A DNA stretch of 64,000 nucleotides from Rhizobium sp. BT03 (lineage in GTDB: Bacteria > Pseudomonadota > Alphaproteobacteria > Rhizobiales > Rhizobiaceae): the NCBI RefSeq assembly GCF_030053155.1, contig NZ_CP125645.1:1-64000 (forward strand). The letters are read 5' to 3'. Positions 46,776 to 56,068 of the stretch are shown here, one piece after another (within the stretch, counting starts at the first letter, position 1; each line of letters starts with the position of its first letter). The translations under genes and the position numbers were made by a program. The notes below the pieces were generated by a model, which did no database searches, was not told the DNA's origin, and saw only the letters and a program-made list of their open reading frames with translations.

Positions 46776-47984
46776 TCAGCTGTAGAGGCTGACCTCTGGT
46801 ATCCTGTCGTTCAGCACGAATTCACCGACTTCCCTCGCCTTGTAGAACACCGGATCGTGCAGCGTGTGGGTGCGGACATTGCGCCAGAACCGGTCGAAGC
46901 GGTATTTGTCGGCCGTCGAGCGCGCGCCGGTCAGTTCGAAGACGCGCGAGGTGATGTCCAGCGACACATGGGTGGCATGGACCTTGGCGGCATAGGCTTC
47001 CGCCGCCGCCTCGCCGCGCTCGCGCGCCGTCACGTCGCGGCCGCGGGCAAGACCGGCCTGCACGGCCGCTGCCGCACTGTCGGCAAGGGCGGCCGAGGCC
47101 TTCAGGGCAGCGGTGAATTCGCCGACGCGTTCGAGGATATAGGGATCGTCGGCCGCGCGCTCGACGCCTGACGTAATCCACGGCCGGGTGGTGGTGCGGA
47201 CATAATCGACGGCCGCCTGCAGCGCGCCTTCGGCGGTGCCGAGATAGAAGTTGACGAAGACCAGCTGGATGAACGGCGTGTTGAAGGTCGACAGCACCGG
47301 CGGCGGCACATCGGCTGCTGCGGGCGCGCCGACGAAATCCTCCTCGTAAACGGGGAAATCGTGGAACTCGACACTGCCGCTGTCGGAGAGGCGCTGGCCG
47401 ATATTGTCCCAGTCGTCATTGGCAACATAGCCAGGACGATTTGTCGGCACGGCAAAGCCGGCGATCTTGTCGTCGAGCGCCGCATTGGCATTGATGTAGT
47501 CGGAAACCCGCGCCGCGGTCGAGAAGGACTTGCGCCCGTTCAGCACATAACCGTTGCCGCGGCGGGTCAGCACCAGACCGGGATCGCGGGGATTGACGGC
47601 CGCACCCCAATAGAGGTTCTTCGCCACCGTCTCGTTGCCCAGCGCATGGGCGCGCGCCGCGTCGAGAGCCCAGTAGACGTACTGGCTGTTGACATAGTGA
47701 TAGCCGAGCAACTGGCCGATCGAGCTCTCGCCGCGGGCGAGAATGCGCACCAGCCTCAGTCCGTCGACCCAATCAAGGCCGCCGCCGCCGATCTCTGTCG
47801 GATGCAGCACGTTGAGCAGCCCGGCATTCTTCAGCTTGACGATTTCCGCAAGCGGCGGGCGGCCGTCGCGGTCGAGCTCGGCGGCGCGCTCGGAAAGGTC
47901 GGCCGAGATGGTCTCGGCACGGGCAAAGAGGTCTTCTCGCGTCAGGTTGCGGGGGGCCGCGAAGACGACATTGGACTGGCTCAT
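46776..47984 (-). CDS. Second DszC/SfnB-like flavin monooxygenase
   Basis: 402 aa, same family as 45322-46539, with the shared C-terminal FWRNVRTHTLHDPVFYKAREVGEFVLND. The N-terminal part (LKNAGLLNVLHPTEIGGGGLDWVDGLRLVRILARGESSIGQLLGYHY) and YVLNGRKSFSTAARVSDYI match the reduced-flavin monooxygenases. The two copies are divergent in sequence, so they probably act on different substrates. It is encoded 77 bp after the periplasmic binding protein gene on the same strand. Shine-Dalgarno TTGGAG. Confidence 0.87.
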   Translation of the reverse strand: MSQSNVVFAAPRNLTREDLFARAETISADLSERAAELDRDGRPPLAEIVKLKNAGLLNVLHPTEIGGGGLDWVDGLRLVRILARGESSIGQLLGYHYVNSQYVYWALDAARAHALGNETVAKNLYWGAAVNPRDPGLVLTRRGNGYVLNGRKSFSTAARVSDYINANAALDDKIAGFAVPTNRPGYVANDDWDNIGQRLSDSGSVEFHDFPVYEEDFVGAPAAADVPPPVLSTFNTPFIQLVFVNFYLGTAEGALQAAVDYVRTTTRPWITSGVERAADDPYILERVGEFTAALKASAALADSAAAAVQAGLARGRDVTARERGEAAAEAYAAKVHATHVSLDITSRVFELTGARSTADKYRFDRFWRNVRTHTLHDPVFYKAREVGEFVLNDRIPEVSLYS

Positions 47985-48061
47985 GGGCGGAACTCCAATT
48001 CTTCAAAAGATGATCCGGCGTGAGCCGCACGCTCCCGCCGGAGGGATCGAGCTGAAACGTC

Positions 48062-49108
48062 TCAGAACAGCTTGTCCGGGATCCAGCTGGCGGTCGCTGC
48101 GTCGCTGGTGCTGAAGGCCGGGATCTTCTGCGCCAGATCCTCGATCGTCTTGACGCCGGCAGCGCGCAGGCTCTCCTGGGTCAGCAGCGTCGGCTTCACG
48201 GTAATCTCTCGGGGAACCGTCTGGCCGGCGATTTCGAGGGCGGCGGCGCGGATGGAGACGGCGCCGACGACAGCCGGATTGGTCGCGACGGTGGCGACCC
48301 ATGGGCTGCCCTCCTCGGTGATCTCCTGGATATCGGCCGTGGAAACGTCGGCCGAATAGATTTTGAGCTTGCTTGATATGCCGAGATCGTTGGCGGCGAG
48401 TTTCACGCCGCGGGCGAATTCGTCATAGGGGGCGAAGACCACCGAAATATCGGGATTGGCAGTGAGCGCGGCCTTCGCCTGGTCGGCGGTCGAGGTCGCC
48501 GTCGTATCGCTGACATTGCCGAAGCGAGCCTTTTCGACCACGCCGGTATTTTCGGACTTGAACTTGTCCCAGACTTCGTTGCGGCGGTCGAGCGGCGCAA
48601 AGCCGGCGACATAGACATAGCCGGCTTTGAAGTCCTTGCCATTATCCTTCACCACCTGCTCGAGGGCGAGCGACGCTAGCTCGTGATCGCTCTGCTCCAC
48701 CTGCGGAATCTTGGGATTGTTCAGATTGACGTCGAAGGCCACGACCTTGATGCCCTTGTCGAGCGCCTGCTGCACGACGTCGCCGAGCGATTCCGGCAGG
48801 CCGTGGTCGATGACGATGCCGGAGACGCCGAGATTGATCGCCTGAAGGATCTGCTCGCGCTGTTCGGCGGCATCCTGGCGCCCGGGGAAGACGCGCAGGT
48901 CGATATCCAGAGCCTTGGCCTGGGCCTCGGCACCCGCCTGGTAGGCCTGAAAGAAATCACCGGCCGAGATGTAGCTGATCAGCGCCACCTTGACCCCACC
49001 CTTGTCGAAGGGAGCCGGAGCGCCGGAAAGGCCGTCGGCCCGCGCGCCCTGAATGAAAATAAACGGAATGACGGCGGCGGACAGTGCGAGCCGTGCGAGG
49101 GATTTCAT
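48062..49108 (-). CDS. Sugar-type (RbsB-like) periplasmic binding protein
   Basis: 348 aa with a signal peptide (cleavage about ARA-DG). The fold is peripla_BP type I: VALISYISAGDFFQAYQAGAEAQAKALDIDLRVFPGRQDAAEQREQILQAINLGVSGIVIDHG, then KVVAFDVNLNNP and the late ATVATNPAVVGAVSIRAAAL. It is divergent from the matching ATPase and permease genes at 49338-51886. Although RbsB-like proteins normally bind sugars, the neighbouring monooxygenases suggest a different ligand, possibly a sulfur compound. Confidence 0.88.
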   Translation of the reverse strand: MKSLARLALSAAVIPFIFIQGARADGLSGAPAPFDKGGVKVALISYISAGDFFQAYQAGAEAQAKALDIDLRVFPGRQDAAEQREQILQAINLGVSGIVIDHGLPESLGDVVQQALDKGIKVVAFDVNLNNPKIPQVEQSDHELASLALEQVVKDNGKDFKAGYVYVAGFAPLDRRNEVWDKFKSENTGVVEKARFGNVSDTTATSTADQAKAALTANPDISVVFAPYDEFARGVKLAANDLGISSKLKIYSADVSTADIQEITEEGSPWVATVATNPAVVGAVSIRAAALEIAGQTVPREITVKPTLLTQESLRAAGVKTIEDLAQKIPAFSTSDAATASWIPDKLF

Positions 49109-49337
49109 CGTCGCGTTCCTTCTAGCAATCGGAAGCGTCGTCTGACAGGTCTGAAAGCCCCCCGCGACGCGTCGGATAATTAGATATAATCTCTATGTTT
49201 TTAGTAGATTAAATGATCCGATTTTGCGGGTTGCGGGAGATTCTTTGTTTCCGGGGCGGTGGCTGCCGGGGAAATGCATGCCTGGAATTCGACCGTCCGA
49301 ACGAGGCACACTTCCGAGACAAATACAGTCCCGGATC

Positions 49338-50828
49338 ATGTCGATGCCGCTTCTTCACGTTGAAAACATAAGCCGCAGTTTCGGCTCGACGCGGGCGCTT
49401 GCCGGCGCCGATCTTGTGATCGCGCGCGGTGAGATCGTGGCGCTGATGGGCGCAAACGGCGCGGGCAAATCGACGCTGGTCAAGATCCTGTCCGGCGTGC
49501 TGCCGGCCGATGGCGGCACCATCCGTCTCGATGGCCGCCCCTTCGCGCCGCAGAGCCCGGCCGAAGCGGCAAGGGCCGGCGTTGTCACCGTGCATCAGTC
49601 GACGGATCTGGTCGGTGCGGCCGGCCTGACCGTCGCCGATGCCCTGCTGCTCAACCATTTCGCCGACCGCAGCACGCCTTTCTTCGTCTCGCGCGCCGGC
49701 ATTCGCCGTGCCGCGCAGGCAATGCTCGATGCCGCCGGCTTCACCCTGCCGCTCGATCGCGATTTCGGCGAACTCGCCAGCGCCGACCGGCAATTGGTGG
49801 CGATCGCCCGCGCCCTTGCCAACCGCGCCGATCTCCTCATTCTCGACGAGCCGACGGCGAGCCTTTCCGGGGAAGAGAGCCGCCGGCTCTTCGATATTCT
49901 TTTGAGGCTTCGCAGCCGCGGGCGGGCGATCCTCTATATCTCGCATCGCACCGCCGATCTTGAAGCGATCGCCGACCGCGCGCTGGTGATGCGCGGCGGC
50001 CGCGTCGTCGGCACTTTCACCCGGCCGATCGATTTTTCGAGCGCCATCGAGACGATGATCGGCCGCAGGCTCGATGCGGCGCGGCTGGATTCGCGGCCCG
50101 CGACCGGCCCTGTGATTTTCGAAATGCGCGACGCCAGTCTGCTGCCTGCGGGCGCGCCTTTCGATCTGTCGCTGCATGAGGGCGAGGTGGTGGCGGTGAC
50201 CGGCGTGCTCGGCGCCGGCAAGAGCCGGCTGCTCCAGGCGATCTTCGGCGTGACGGCGCTCAAGGGTGGCGCGATGTATCTCGACGGCCGGCCCTACCGG
50301 CCGAAAAGTCCGGCCGAAGCGATTGCGGCGGGTGTTGCCATGGCAGCGGAAGACCGTCACCGGTCCTCGTTGATGCCGCCGGCATGGCCGGGCCATTCGC
50401 TGGCGGCGACGATCAGCCTGCCGCATCTTTCCAAATGGTATCCGCATGGTTTTCTTGCCGGCGGCCGCGAACGGCGCGAGGCCGAGCAGGCGATCAACCG
50501 TCTCGGTATCAAGGCGGCAGGCCCGCTTGCCTCTGTCTGGTCGCTCTCCGGCGGCAACCAGCAGAAGGCGGTTATCGGCCGCTGGGAGGCGGAGCCGAGC
50601 CGGTTGCTGCTGCTCGACGAACCCTTCCAAGGCGTCGATGTCGGCGCCCGCCGCGACATCATTCGGGCCATCCGCGCCCGCACAGACCGGGCGACGCTGA
50701 TCGCGACCTCCGATCCGGAGGAGGCCTATGAGGTGACCGACCGCATCCTCGTCATCGACCGCCACGTATTGAGACCCGCAGCAGGCGGGCTCGCCCTTCA
50801 TCCCGAAATCCATGGAATGTCCGCATGA
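49338..50828 (+). CDS. Sugar-type ABC transporter double ATPase (RbsA-like)
   Basis: 496 aa. Domain 1: GANGAGKST, DEPTASLSGEES, YISHRTADLEAIADR. Domain 2: GVLGAGKSRLLQAIFG (a fairly intact Walker A, often degenerate in this family), signature LSGGNQQKAVIGRWE, LLLDEPFQGVDVGARRD. The signature region of domain 1 (FGELASADRQLVAIARAL) is altered from LSGGQ, as common in RbsA. Start at 49338 or 49344; the longer frame is rejected. It overlaps the permease by ATGA. Confidence 0.92.
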   Translation: MSMPLLHVENISRSFGSTRALAGADLVIARGEIVALMGANGAGKSTLVKILSGVLPADGGTIRLDGRPFAPQSPAEAARAGVVTVHQSTDLVGAAGLTVADALLLNHFADRSTPFFVSRAGIRRAAQAMLDAAGFTLPLDRDFGELASADRQLVAIARALANRADLLILDEPTASLSGEESRRLFDILLRLRSRGRAILYISHRTADLEAIADRALVMRGGRVVGTFTRPIDFSSAIETMIGRRLDAARLDSRPATGPVIFEMRDASLLPAGAPFDLSLHEGEVVAVTGVLGAGKSRLLQAIFGVTALKGGAMYLDGRPYRPKSPAEAIAAGVAMAAEDRHRSSLMPPAWPGHSLAATISLPHLSKWYPHGFLAGGRERREAEQAINRLGIKAAGPLASVWSLSGGNQQKAVIGRWEAEPSRLLLLDEPFQGVDVGARRDIIRAIRARTDRATLIATSDPEEAYEVTDRILVIDRHVLRPAAGGLALHPEIHGMSA

Positions 50829-51886
50829 CGACAATCGATGACGACGCTCTTTCAAAGACTAGCGCCCGGCCAACGGCTTCGCCGCAAACCGCTGGCGGCC
50901 ATCTCGCCGCTTTCGGCGCGTTTCTGCGGGCCGGCGCGGTGCTCATCCTGCTTGCGGCTCTCATCGTCGGCTTCACCATCGCCGAGCCTGCCTTCATCAC
51001 CATCGCCAATCTGATGAGCATCCTGCAGGCAGTATCGGTCGTCGCCATTCTCGGCGCCGGCGTCACCGTCACGCTCGCCGTCGGCGGTTTCGACCTGTCG
51101 ATCGGCGCCGTTGCCGCATCGAGCGTGATGGCCGCGAGTTATGCAATGATCGTCTGGGGGCTCGACGCCTATGCGACGGTGCCGCTGGTGCTCGCCTTCG
51201 GCGCCCTGGTCGGCCTCGTCAACGCCCTGCTGATCGTCCGCCTGAAGGTGCCGGATCTGCTGGCGACGCTGGCGATGATGTTCCTGCTCTCGGGGCTGCA
51301 ACTGATCCCCACTGCCGGCCGGTCGATTTCATCAGGCCTCATCTTGCCCTACGGCACGAAGGCGACCGGCGCTTATGATCCGGTCTTCCTGCTGATCGGC
51401 CGCTACAGCATCCTCGGCACCCTGCCCGTTTCCGTCGTGCTAATGGCGGCGGTCGCCGTCCTGCTTTTCGTGCTCACCGAACGCACCCGCATCGGCCGGC
51501 TGCTGTTTGCGACCGGCGGCAACGAGGTCGCCACCCGGCTCGCCGGCGCCTCGACCGTCAGGTTGAAGACGCTTGCCTATATCTTGTCGGGCACGCTGGC
51601 CTCGCTCGGCGGCATCGTGATCGCCGCCCGCGTCGGGCGTGGCGACATCTCTTCCGGCGGCTCGCTGCTGATGGATTCGGTTGCCGCCGCTCTGATCGGT
51701 TTTGCGGTTCTCAACCTGCGGCGTCCCAACGTGCTCGGCACCATTGCCGGCGCCGTCTTCGTCGGCGTGCTCTTGAACGGCCTCACCATGCTGAACGCTC
51801 CCTATTACACCCAGGATTTCGTCAAGGGCGCCGTGCTCGTCGGAGCCTTGGCCCTGACCTACGGCGTCGGCCGCAGCAATCCTTAA
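50825..51886 (+). CDS. Sugar-type ABC transporter permease (RbsC-like)
   Basis: 353 aa. An Ala-rich cytoplasmic tail precedes about nine membrane segments. Family motifs are GAGVTVTLAVGGFDLSIGAVAASSVMAASYAM and the late SGGSLLMDSVAAALIGFAVLNLRRPNVLGTIAGAVFVGVLLNGLTMLN. It works with the ATPase before it and the binding protein encoded divergently. Confidence 0.92.
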   Translation: MTTIDDDALSKTSARPTASPQTAGGHLAAFGAFLRAGAVLILLAALIVGFTIAEPAFITIANLMSILQAVSVVAILGAGVTVTLAVGGFDLSIGAVAASSVMAASYAMIVWGLDAYATVPLVLAFGALVGLVNALLIVRLKVPDLLATLAMMFLLSGLQLIPTAGRSISSGLILPYGTKATGAYDPVFLLIGRYSILGTLPVSVVLMAAVAVLLFVLTERTRIGRLLFATGGNEVATRLAGASTVRLKTLAYILSGTLASLGGIVIAARVGRGDISSGGSLLMDSVAAALIGFAVLNLRRPNVLGTIAGAVFVGVLLNGLTMLNAPYYTQDFVKGAVLVGALALTYGVGRSNP

Positions 51887-51904
51887 ATTCCAAGGAAGAA
51901 AGAC

Positions 51905-53302
51905 ATGACCCGCCAAATCAGGCTGAACGCCTTCGACATGAATTGCGTCGGACACCAGTCGCCGGGGCTCTGGCGCCATCCGCGCGACAAGTCCTGGACC
52001 TACAAGGATCTCGACTACTGGGTGCATCTGGCAAAGACGCTGGAGCGCGGCAAGTTCGACGGCCTGTTCATCGCCGACGTGCTCGGCGTCTACGATGTGC
52101 TGAACGGCAATGTCGATGCGGCCCTTCGCCATTCGGCGCAGGTGCCGGTCAACGATCCGCTGCAGCTCATCCCGACCATGGCTTATGCGACCGAGCATCT
52201 CGGCTTCGGCCTGACGGCCTCGCTCTCCTTCGAGCATCCTTATACTTTTGCCCGCCGCATCTCGACGCTCGACCATCTGACCAAGGGGCGCGTCGGCTGG
52301 AATATCGTGACCTCCTATCTCAACAGCGGCGCGCTCAATATCGGTCAGCCCGCCCAGACCAGGCATGACGATCGTTACGATCTTGCCGAGGAATATCTCG
52401 AAGTCTGCTACAAGCTCTGGGAGGGCAGCTGGGAGGACGGCGCCGTCGTCCGCGACCGGGAAGCCGGCATCTTCACCCATCCCCACAAGGTCCACCCGAT
52501 CGGCCATTCCGGACGGCATTTCACCGTGCCCGGCATTCACCTGAGCGAGCCTTCGCCGCAGCGAACCCCGGTTCTTTATCAGGCCGGCGCCTCCAGCCGC
52601 GGCAAGGATTTCGCCGGCGCCCATGCCGAATGCATCTTCGTGGCGTCGCCGTCGAAGGCGGTGCTGAAACGTTATGTCGCCAATGTCCGCGAGGCGGCCG
52701 AGCGCGTCGGCCGCAACCCGCGCGAAATCCTCGCCTTCAACCTGCAGACCGTGGTCCTCGGCGAGACCGATGCCGAGGCGCAGCGCAAGTTCAACGAATA
52801 CCGAAAATACGCCTCCTTCGAGGGCGCGCTGACGCTGATCTCCGGCTGGACCGGCATCGATTTCGGCCAGTTCGGGCCGGACGAGGTGCTGCGCCACCGT
52901 CATACCAATGCGGTGCAATCGGCTGTCGAGACCTTCACGACCATCGATCCGACCAAGGAATGGACGGTGCGCGAAATGGCCGATTGGGTCGGTGTCGGCG
53001 GGTTCGGTCCGGTTTTCGTCGGCTCGCCGCAGACCGTCGCCGATCTGATGCAGGAATGGGTCGAAGACACCGATGTCGACGGCTTCAACCTTGCCTATGC
53101 CGTGACGCCCGAGAGTTTCGAGGATGCGGTCGATCTGCTGGTGCCGGAACTGCAGAAGCGCGGCGTCTACAAGCGGGAATATGCCAAGGGCACGCTGCGG
53201 GAAAAGCTCGGGGGAGCAGGACCGCGGCTGGTCGCTCCGCATCCCGGTGCCGCCTACCGCGATCTCTTTAGCGAGCCAAAACGCCTCGCCGCAAGCGGCT
53301 GA
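51905..53302 (+). CDS. FMN-dependent monooxygenase, NtaA/SnaA/DszA (luciferase-like) family
   Basis: 465 aa. The pattern of this group is strong: LNAFDMNCVGHQSPGLWRHPRD, FDGLFIADVLGVYDVLNGN, FGLTASLSFEHPYTFARRISTLDHLTKGRVGWNIVTSYLNSGALNIG, HSGRHFTVPGIHLSEPSPQRTPVLYQAGASSRGKDFAGAHAECIFV. Relatives open organosulfur or aminopolycarboxylate compounds using reduced FMN. The likely task here is C-S or C-N bond cleavage of the compound imported by the preceding transporter. Shine-Dalgarno AAGGAAGAAAG. Confidence 0.9.
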   Translation: MTRQIRLNAFDMNCVGHQSPGLWRHPRDKSWTYKDLDYWVHLAKTLERGKFDGLFIADVLGVYDVLNGNVDAALRHSAQVPVNDPLQLIPTMAYATEHLGFGLTASLSFEHPYTFARRISTLDHLTKGRVGWNIVTSYLNSGALNIGQPAQTRHDDRYDLAEEYLEVCYKLWEGSWEDGAVVRDREAGIFTHPHKVHPIGHSGRHFTVPGIHLSEPSPQRTPVLYQAGASSRGKDFAGAHAECIFVASPSKAVLKRYVANVREAAERVGRNPREILAFNLQTVVLGETDAEAQRKFNEYRKYASFEGALTLISGWTGIDFGQFGPDEVLRHRHTNAVQSAVETFTTIDPTKEWTVREMADWVGVGGFGPVFVGSPQTVADLMQEWVEDTDVDGFNLAYAVTPESFEDAVDLLVPELQKRGVYKREYAKGTLREKLGGAGPRLVAPHPGAAYRDLFSEPKRLAASG

Positions 53303-53427
53303 GCAAATAATGGCTGGGTGACAAAAAATGTCTCGCAGAGTTCTGCCATTTCGAATTTAACTGTCCATGACTATTGGCGTTTCGCCCTGAATATGGGCGC
53401 TCTAGATTTGATCGATCAGGAGGGGTC

Positions 53428-55038
53428 ATGACCGTACCATCTATCTCGCGGCGCACGCTGATGAAGGGCACCGCCCTGCTGCTGGCTTCGACGGCGCTTG
53501 CCCGCCAGGCGCTGGCGCAGGCCGCGCCCGCCGGTGGCCGGCTGATCGTCGCGGCCGATTCCGAGCCGAAGAATCTCAATCCCGCCATCGTCGCCTCGAA
53601 CGGTGTTTTCTTCATCGCCAGCAAGGTGATCGAACCACTGGCCGAAGCCTCCTTCGACGGCAAGGACGGGCTTGCGCCGCGGCTTGCCACCGCCTGGGAG
53701 GGCTCGGCCGACGGTCTTTCCGTCACCTTCAAGCTGCGCGACGGCGTTACCTGGCACGATGGCCAGCCGTTCACCTCGCTCGATGTCGCCTTCTCCGCCC
53801 TCAACATCTGGAAGCCGCTGCAGAATCTCGGCCGCCTGGTCTTCGCCAATCTCGAAGCCGTCGATACGCCGGATGATTACACCGCCATCTTCCGCTTCTC
53901 CAAGCCGACGCCGTTCCAGCTGATCCGCAATGCCCTGCCCGTGGTGACCAGCGTCGTCGCCAAGCACATCTTCGACGGTTCCGATATCGCTGCCAATCCT
54001 GGTAACAACAAGCTCGTCGGCACCGGTCCGTTCAAATTCGCCGAATACAAGCCCGGCGAATATTACCGGCTGACGCGCAATGAGAATTATTGGGACAAGG
54101 ACCAGCCGAAACTCGACGAGATCGTCTTCCGCGTGCTGCCGGACCGCGCCTCGGCGGGGGCGGCGCTCGAAGCCGACGAAATCCAGCTCGCCGCCTTCTC
54201 GGCCGTGCCGCTGGCCGATCTCGACCGCCTCTCCAAGGTCGACGGCATCAAGGTGATCTCCAAGGGTTATGAGGCCTTGACCTATCAGCTCGTCGTCGAG
54301 ATCAATCACCGCCGCAAGGAACTCGCCGACCTCAGGGTCCGCCAGGCGATCGCCCACGCCATCGACAAGAAATTCGTAGTCGACACGATTTTCCTCGGTT
54401 ATGCCGCCGCCGCCACCGGCCCCGTGCCGAAGAATGCGCCGGAATTCTACACATCGGATGTCGCGGCCTATGATTTCAATCCGGCCGCCGCCAACGATAT
54501 TCTCGACAAGGCGGGTTACACCAAGGGGGCTGACGGTAACCGCTTCAAGCTGAAGCTTCGCCCCGCGCCCTATTTCAACGAGACCCGGCAATTCGGCGAT
54601 TACCTTCGCCAGGCGCTCGCCGCGATCGGCATCGATGCGGAGATCGTCAATGCCGATGCGGCCGCGCACCTGAAGGCGGTTTATACCGATCACGATTTCG
54701 ACCTTGCCGTCGGCCCGCCGGTCTTCCGCGGCGATCCGGCGATCTCCACCACCATTCTCGTGCAGTCCGGCACGCCGGATGGTGTGCCCTTCTCCAACCA
54801 GGGCGGTTACGTCAATCCCGAACTCGACAAGATCATCAAGCAGGCCTCCGAGACCGTCGACACGGCGGCGCGCACCGATCTCTACCGCAAGTTCCAGCAG
54901 CTCGTCGTCGCCGACCTGCCGCTGATCAACGTCGCGGAATGGGGCTTTATTACCGTCGCCCGCGACACCGTGCTCAATGTCTCGGACAATCCGCGCTGGG
55001 CTGTCTCGAACTGGGGCGATACAGCGCTCCGATCGTGA
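53428..55038 (+). CDS. Peptide-type ABC substrate-binding protein, family 5 (second peptide-type system)
   Basis: 536 aa with a twin-arginine-like signal (SISRRTLMKGTALLLASTALARQALAQ). The mature part includes DSEPKNLNPAIVASNGVFFIASKVIEPLAEASFDGKDG, TAWEGSADGLSVTFKLRDGVTWHDGQPFTSLDVAFS and NENYWDKDQPKLDEIVFR, diagnostic for SBP family 5. Shine-Dalgarno AGGAGGGGTC. A Tat signal may mean folding in the cytoplasm, though most family members use Sec. It begins the Dpp-type operon of the organosulfur region. Confidence 0.92.
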   Translation: MTVPSISRRTLMKGTALLLASTALARQALAQAAPAGGRLIVAADSEPKNLNPAIVASNGVFFIASKVIEPLAEASFDGKDGLAPRLATAWEGSADGLSVTFKLRDGVTWHDGQPFTSLDVAFSALNIWKPLQNLGRLVFANLEAVDTPDDYTAIFRFSKPTPFQLIRNALPVVTSVVAKHIFDGSDIAANPGNNKLVGTGPFKFAEYKPGEYYRLTRNENYWDKDQPKLDEIVFRVLPDRASAGAALEADEIQLAAFSAVPLADLDRLSKVDGIKVISKGYEALTYQLVVEINHRRKELADLRVRQAIAHAIDKKFVVDTIFLGYAAAATGPVPKNAPEFYTSDVAAYDFNPAAANDILDKAGYTKGADGNRFKLKLRPAPYFNETRQFGDYLRQALAAIGIDAEIVNADAAAHLKAVYTDHDFDLAVGPPVFRGDPAISTTILVQSGTPDGVPFSNQGGYVNPELDKIIKQASETVDTAARTDLYRKFQQLVVADLPLINVAEWGFITVARDTVLNVSDNPRWAVSNWGDTALRS

Positions 55039-55078
55039 TAGGATCGGCGGCAATTCTCTTCCGGAGGCTCTGTCCGGC

Positions 55079-56068
55079 GTGAAACGTGCAATCCTCCTCC
55101 TGCGTCGCAGGGCGATCAGCAGCCTTCCGGTGCTGCTGATCGTGGTGATCTTCACCTTCTTCCTGCTGGAATCCGCCTCGGGCGATGCCGTCGATGCCTA
55201 TCTCGGCTCGATCGGCGGCGGCGATGCGGCACTGAAGCAGGCGCTGCGTGAAAGCTACGGTCTCGACCGGTCCACGCTGGCGCGGCTCTGGCTCTATCTT
55301 TCCTCGCTGGCGCGGCTCGATCTCGGCTGGTCGGTCGCCTTCGACCGGCCGGTCGGCGTGCTCATCGCCGAGCGCCTGCCCAACACGCTGCTGTTGATGG
55401 GAAGTGCCACGGCGCTTTCCTTCGGCGTCGGCTCGGCGCTCGGCATCCTCGCGGGGGCGCGGCCGGGGTCGGTGCGCGACCGGCTGCTGTCGATCGGCTC
55501 GCTGATCGTCTACGCCATTCCGAGCTTCTGGCTCGGCCTGGTGCTCAGCATCGCCTTTTCGGTGAAGCTGCGTTGGTTTCCGATCGCCGGCATCGAGACG
55601 ATCGCTTCGGGCAAGACAGGGTTTTCCCGGGCGCTCGACATATCGGCTCATCTGGTCCTGCCGGTCAGCGCGCTCGCCTTGATCTATCTCGCCTTGTTCC
55701 TGCGGGTGATGCGCGCCGGCATGGGGCAGGTGTGGAAGCTCGATTTCGTCCTCTTCGCCCGCGCCAAAGGCCTGTCGCGCAGCCGCATCGTGCTGCGCCA
55801 TGTCGCGCGCAATGCGCTGCTGCCGCTCGTCACCATGCTCGGGCTGCAATCGGCGGCCATGCTCGGCGGCAGCGTGGTGATCGAGAGCGTCTTTGCCATT
55901 CCGGGTTTCGGGCGGCTGGCGCAAGAAGCGGTCAATGGCCGCGACGCGCCGCTGTTGATGGGGATCATCCTCACCAGCGCCGTGCTGGTCATTGCGGTCA
56001 ACTTCCTCGTCGATCTCGTCTATGCCGGGCTCGACCCGCGCATCGGCGCTTCGGAGGGCGGAGCATGA
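55079..56068 (+). CDS. Peptide-type ABC permease (DppB-like, second system)
   Basis: 329 aa starting with GTG at 55079 (VKRAILLLRRR), preceded by GGAGG at 11 bp. Motifs: ESASGDAVDAYLGSIGG near the start, ARAKGLSRSRIVLRHVARNALLPLVTML (coupling loop) and VIESVFAIPGFGRLAQEAV. The longer open frame overlaps the binding-protein gene and is rejected. It overlaps the DppC-like gene by 4 bp. Confidence 0.9.
   Translation: MKRAILLLRRRAISSLPVLLIVVIFTFFLLESASGDAVDAYLGSIGGGDAALKQALRESYGLDRSTLARLWLYLSSLARLDLGWSVAFDRPVGVLIAERLPNTLLLMGSATALSFGVGSALGILAGARPGSVRDRLLSIGSLIVYAIPSFWLGLVLSIAFSVKLRWFPIAGIETIASGKTGFSRALDISAHLVLPVSALALIYLALFLRVMRAGMGQVWKLDFVLFARAKGLSRSRIVLRHVARNALLPLVTMLGLQSAAMLGGSVVIESVFAIPGFGRLAQEAVNGRDAPLLMGIILTSAVLVIAVNFLVDLVYAGLDPRIGASEGGA

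Noticed and set aside
51440..53242. 600-codon minus-strand frame opposite the NtaA/DszA-type gene
   Set aside because: Shadow of a well-supported luciferase-family monooxygenase; composition typical of antisense high-GC frames.
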